A DNA stretch of 64,000 nucleotides, taken from positions 1,692,898 through 1,756,897 of the forward strand of contig PDUO01000002.1 of NCBI GenBank assembly GCA_003008705.1, in the 5' to 3' direction. A program made the translations under genes and the position numbers. This document shows, one piece after another, positions 62,469 to 64,000 of this stretch; positions within the stretch are counted from its first letter, which is position 1, and each line of letters begins with the position of its first letter. The notes under the pieces were generated by a model. It had not been told where the DNA came from. It searched no databases and saw only the letters and a program-made list of their open reading frames with translations. This stretch comes from Pezicula radicicola. Taxonomy: Eukaryota > Ascomycota > Leotiomycetes > Helotiales > Dermateaceae.

Positions 62469-63575
62469 ATGGATGTCACTCTGGAGGTGCTCGATACCTA
62501 TCTACTGGACTATGCATATGCGACACTCATGCCGCGGAGTCCAGCGCCATACAATTTGAAGGACCACGGCGTTGGCAACGTCACATACACTTCAGCGCAA
62601 GCCTCGCCATGGACCTACAAGCCCTCGAATACGTTTTTCTCCCTGGATCCTACCGAAGCCGCATACATGAGCGCCTGGAACAGAGACAACATATACCGTC
62701 AAACGCTGTCTTTGTTCCTCATTACCTGGTAAGCAGCTATCATTCCTGCTCAAAGTAATGCCCTCGAATCATTCTAACCGTATTGCAGGATCCTCGGCGC
62801 AGCAATCTACTTTGTAGTGTCGTCTCTTTCCTACGTCTTCATTTTTGATAAGACAACTTTCAACCATCCCAAGTTCCTCAAGAATCAAATCCGCATGGAG
62901 ATTCAGCAAGCTGTTTCTGCGATGCCATGGATCGCCGTTCTGACCACACCCTTCTTCCTCGCTGAAGTACGCGGATACTCGAAGCTTTATGAGCTTACAG
63001 TGGAAGGCCCCGGTGCATGGTACGATTGGGCTCAATTCCCAATCTTCCTCCTGTTCACCGATTTCTGCATCTACTTTATCCATCGCGGTCTCCACCACCC
63101 CTTGATCTACAAGCATCTGCACAAGTCCCACCACAAGTGGATCATGCCAACTCCTTACGCATCCGTAGCCTTCAACCCTATAGACGGTTTCTCGCAGAGC
63201 TTGCCATATCACGTATTTCCATTCGTCTTCCCACTCAACAAGTTTGCTTATCTAGCCCTATTCGTGTTCGTTCAGATCTGGACCGTCATGATTCATGATG
63301 GAGAGTACGTCGCGAACTCCCCTATTTTGAACGGCGCGGCGTGTCACACCATGCATCACTTATACTTCAATTACAACTACGGCCAATACACTACCCTGTG
63401 GGATCGACTTGGAGGCAGTTACCGCAAGCCAAACGAGGAGCTTTTCAGAAGGGAGACCAAGATGGCCCAGAAGGAGTGGGAGAAGCAGGCGCAAGAGATG
63501 GAGAAGATCGTTAAGGTGGTTGAAGGCAGCGATGATCGAAGCTATGGTGGCTCGGACACTAAGAAGGTCCAGTAA
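62469..63575 (+). CDS. ERG3: Delta(7)-sterol 5(6)-desaturase (C-5 sterol desaturase)
   Basis: Predicted 348 residues in two exons: 62469-62728 and 62789-63575, with a 60-nt intron (GTAAGC, branch TCTAAC, ends GCAG). It introduces the C5-C6 double bond in the ergosterol B ring, in the ER membrane, using a di-iron centre. The three His boxes of the fatty acid hydroxylase superfamily are present: HRGLHH near 185-190, HKSHH near 198-202 and HTMHH near 273-277. Hydrophobic helices lie near 78-105 and 125-145, and the NYNYGQYTTLWDRLGG signature follows the last box. The start MDVTLEVLDTYLLD matches the family. Loss of this enzyme is known to alter azole and toxic-sterol responses in fungi. A 3' UTR poly(A)-like AATAAA lies at 63759-63764. 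Confidence 0.95.
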
Positions 63576-64000
63576 TTGATACGATTTGGCTGGAGGAAGG
63601 ACCTGCTTGAATAATGAACGATGGGGTGCAAGCGAGAAAAGTTGTAAGATTGTACATACTAGGACGACATAGGGAAGACTGCATTACTCGGTGTTTCTGG
63701 ACGGAAATTTTGGCTCACTCGTTACAGACTCGGCTCCGCAGCCCAAGTCAACTTTTGTAATAAAACAAACCTTGACTTCTAATGATGCAATATTATTTGA
63801 ATCTCTAAGATATCTTCAAAATAAAAGTTACTCTCTCGTACTTGTTTAAAACTATATGCATGCTAGGTGGTTACCACTCTATCTTTAAGCAATACAAGTT
63901 AGCTTATAGTCTCTCGGTCATCTATATAATATCAGGAAAACCCCCCTAGAAAATAACACTTAAAAGTAAGTGGAAACTCTTAATACTTTGTCAAGTCAAT
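63576..64000. other. ERG3 3' UTR and AT-rich flank
   Basis: Contains a UGUACAUA word at 63651-63658, an AATAAA at 63759-63764, then AT-rich DNA to the window end without a gene. Confidence 0.55.

Overview
The window is a piece of nuclear chromosome from a filamentous ascomycete (Pezizomycotina). Evidence: protein-coding genes on both strands, many short GT-AG introns (mostly 46-100 nt) with CTRAC/CTAAY-type branch sites, a Zn2Cys6 regulator, 2EXR and BTB family proteins, a fungal Tup1, and a ribosomal protein eL28 (which budding yeast lacks). Gene content and protein style point to Leotiomycetes, but that is inference. No tRNA, rRNA, CRISPR array or intact transposon was recognised.

Layout. 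1-7.6 kb: gene-poor, with a BTB/POZ pseudogene (4.0-4.9 kb, minus) and a 2EXR gene carrying one in-frame stop (5.5-6.4 kb). 7.6-9.9 kb: alpha/beta hydrolase (minus) whose reading frame is best closed by a GC-AG intron. 11.3-12.9 kb: Ser/Thr-rich single-pass membrane protein. 14.8-17.9 kb: Zn2Cys6 transcription factor (6 exons). 18.7-21.2 kb: Thi20-type HMP kinase/TenA fusion (12 exons). 21.7-24.2 kb: Dbp2-type DEAD-box helicase with a long intron between motifs V and VI. 25.8-26.3 kb: small membrane protein. 26.3-31.7 kb: no convincing gene. 31.7-34.7 kb: Pumilio (PUF) RNA-binding protein. 36.7-37.8 kb: proline-rich NPF-motif protein. 39.3-41.9 kb: Ser-rich two-pass membrane protein. 43.6-44.9 kb: Rce1 CAAX protease. 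45-53.8 kb: AT-rich, gene-poor tract with two RING-finger genes lying on a decayed tandem segmental duplication of about 2.55 kb. 54.1-55.0 kb: eL28. 55.5-56.0 kb: DUF2015-like protein. 56.7-58.8 kb: Tup1 corepressor. 58.8-62.5 kb: long intergenic region. 62.5-63.6 kb: Erg3 C-5 sterol desaturase.

The genes do not form a pathway cluster; most are conserved housekeeping or regulatory genes (ergosterol and thiamine synthesis, CAAX processing, translation, RNA metabolism, global repression). The accessory character is confined to the first 7 kb and to 45-53.8 kb. There, lineage-expanded family members (BTB, 2EXR, RING) sit in AT-rich DNA, two with C-to-T-type stop codons and two on a duplicated segment. 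The best candidates for something not yet described are the duplicated RING locus, the Dbp2 long intron with its open retained frame, and the two small unrecognised proteins with unusual layouts. All exon coordinates were read by eye from splice signals and reading frame.
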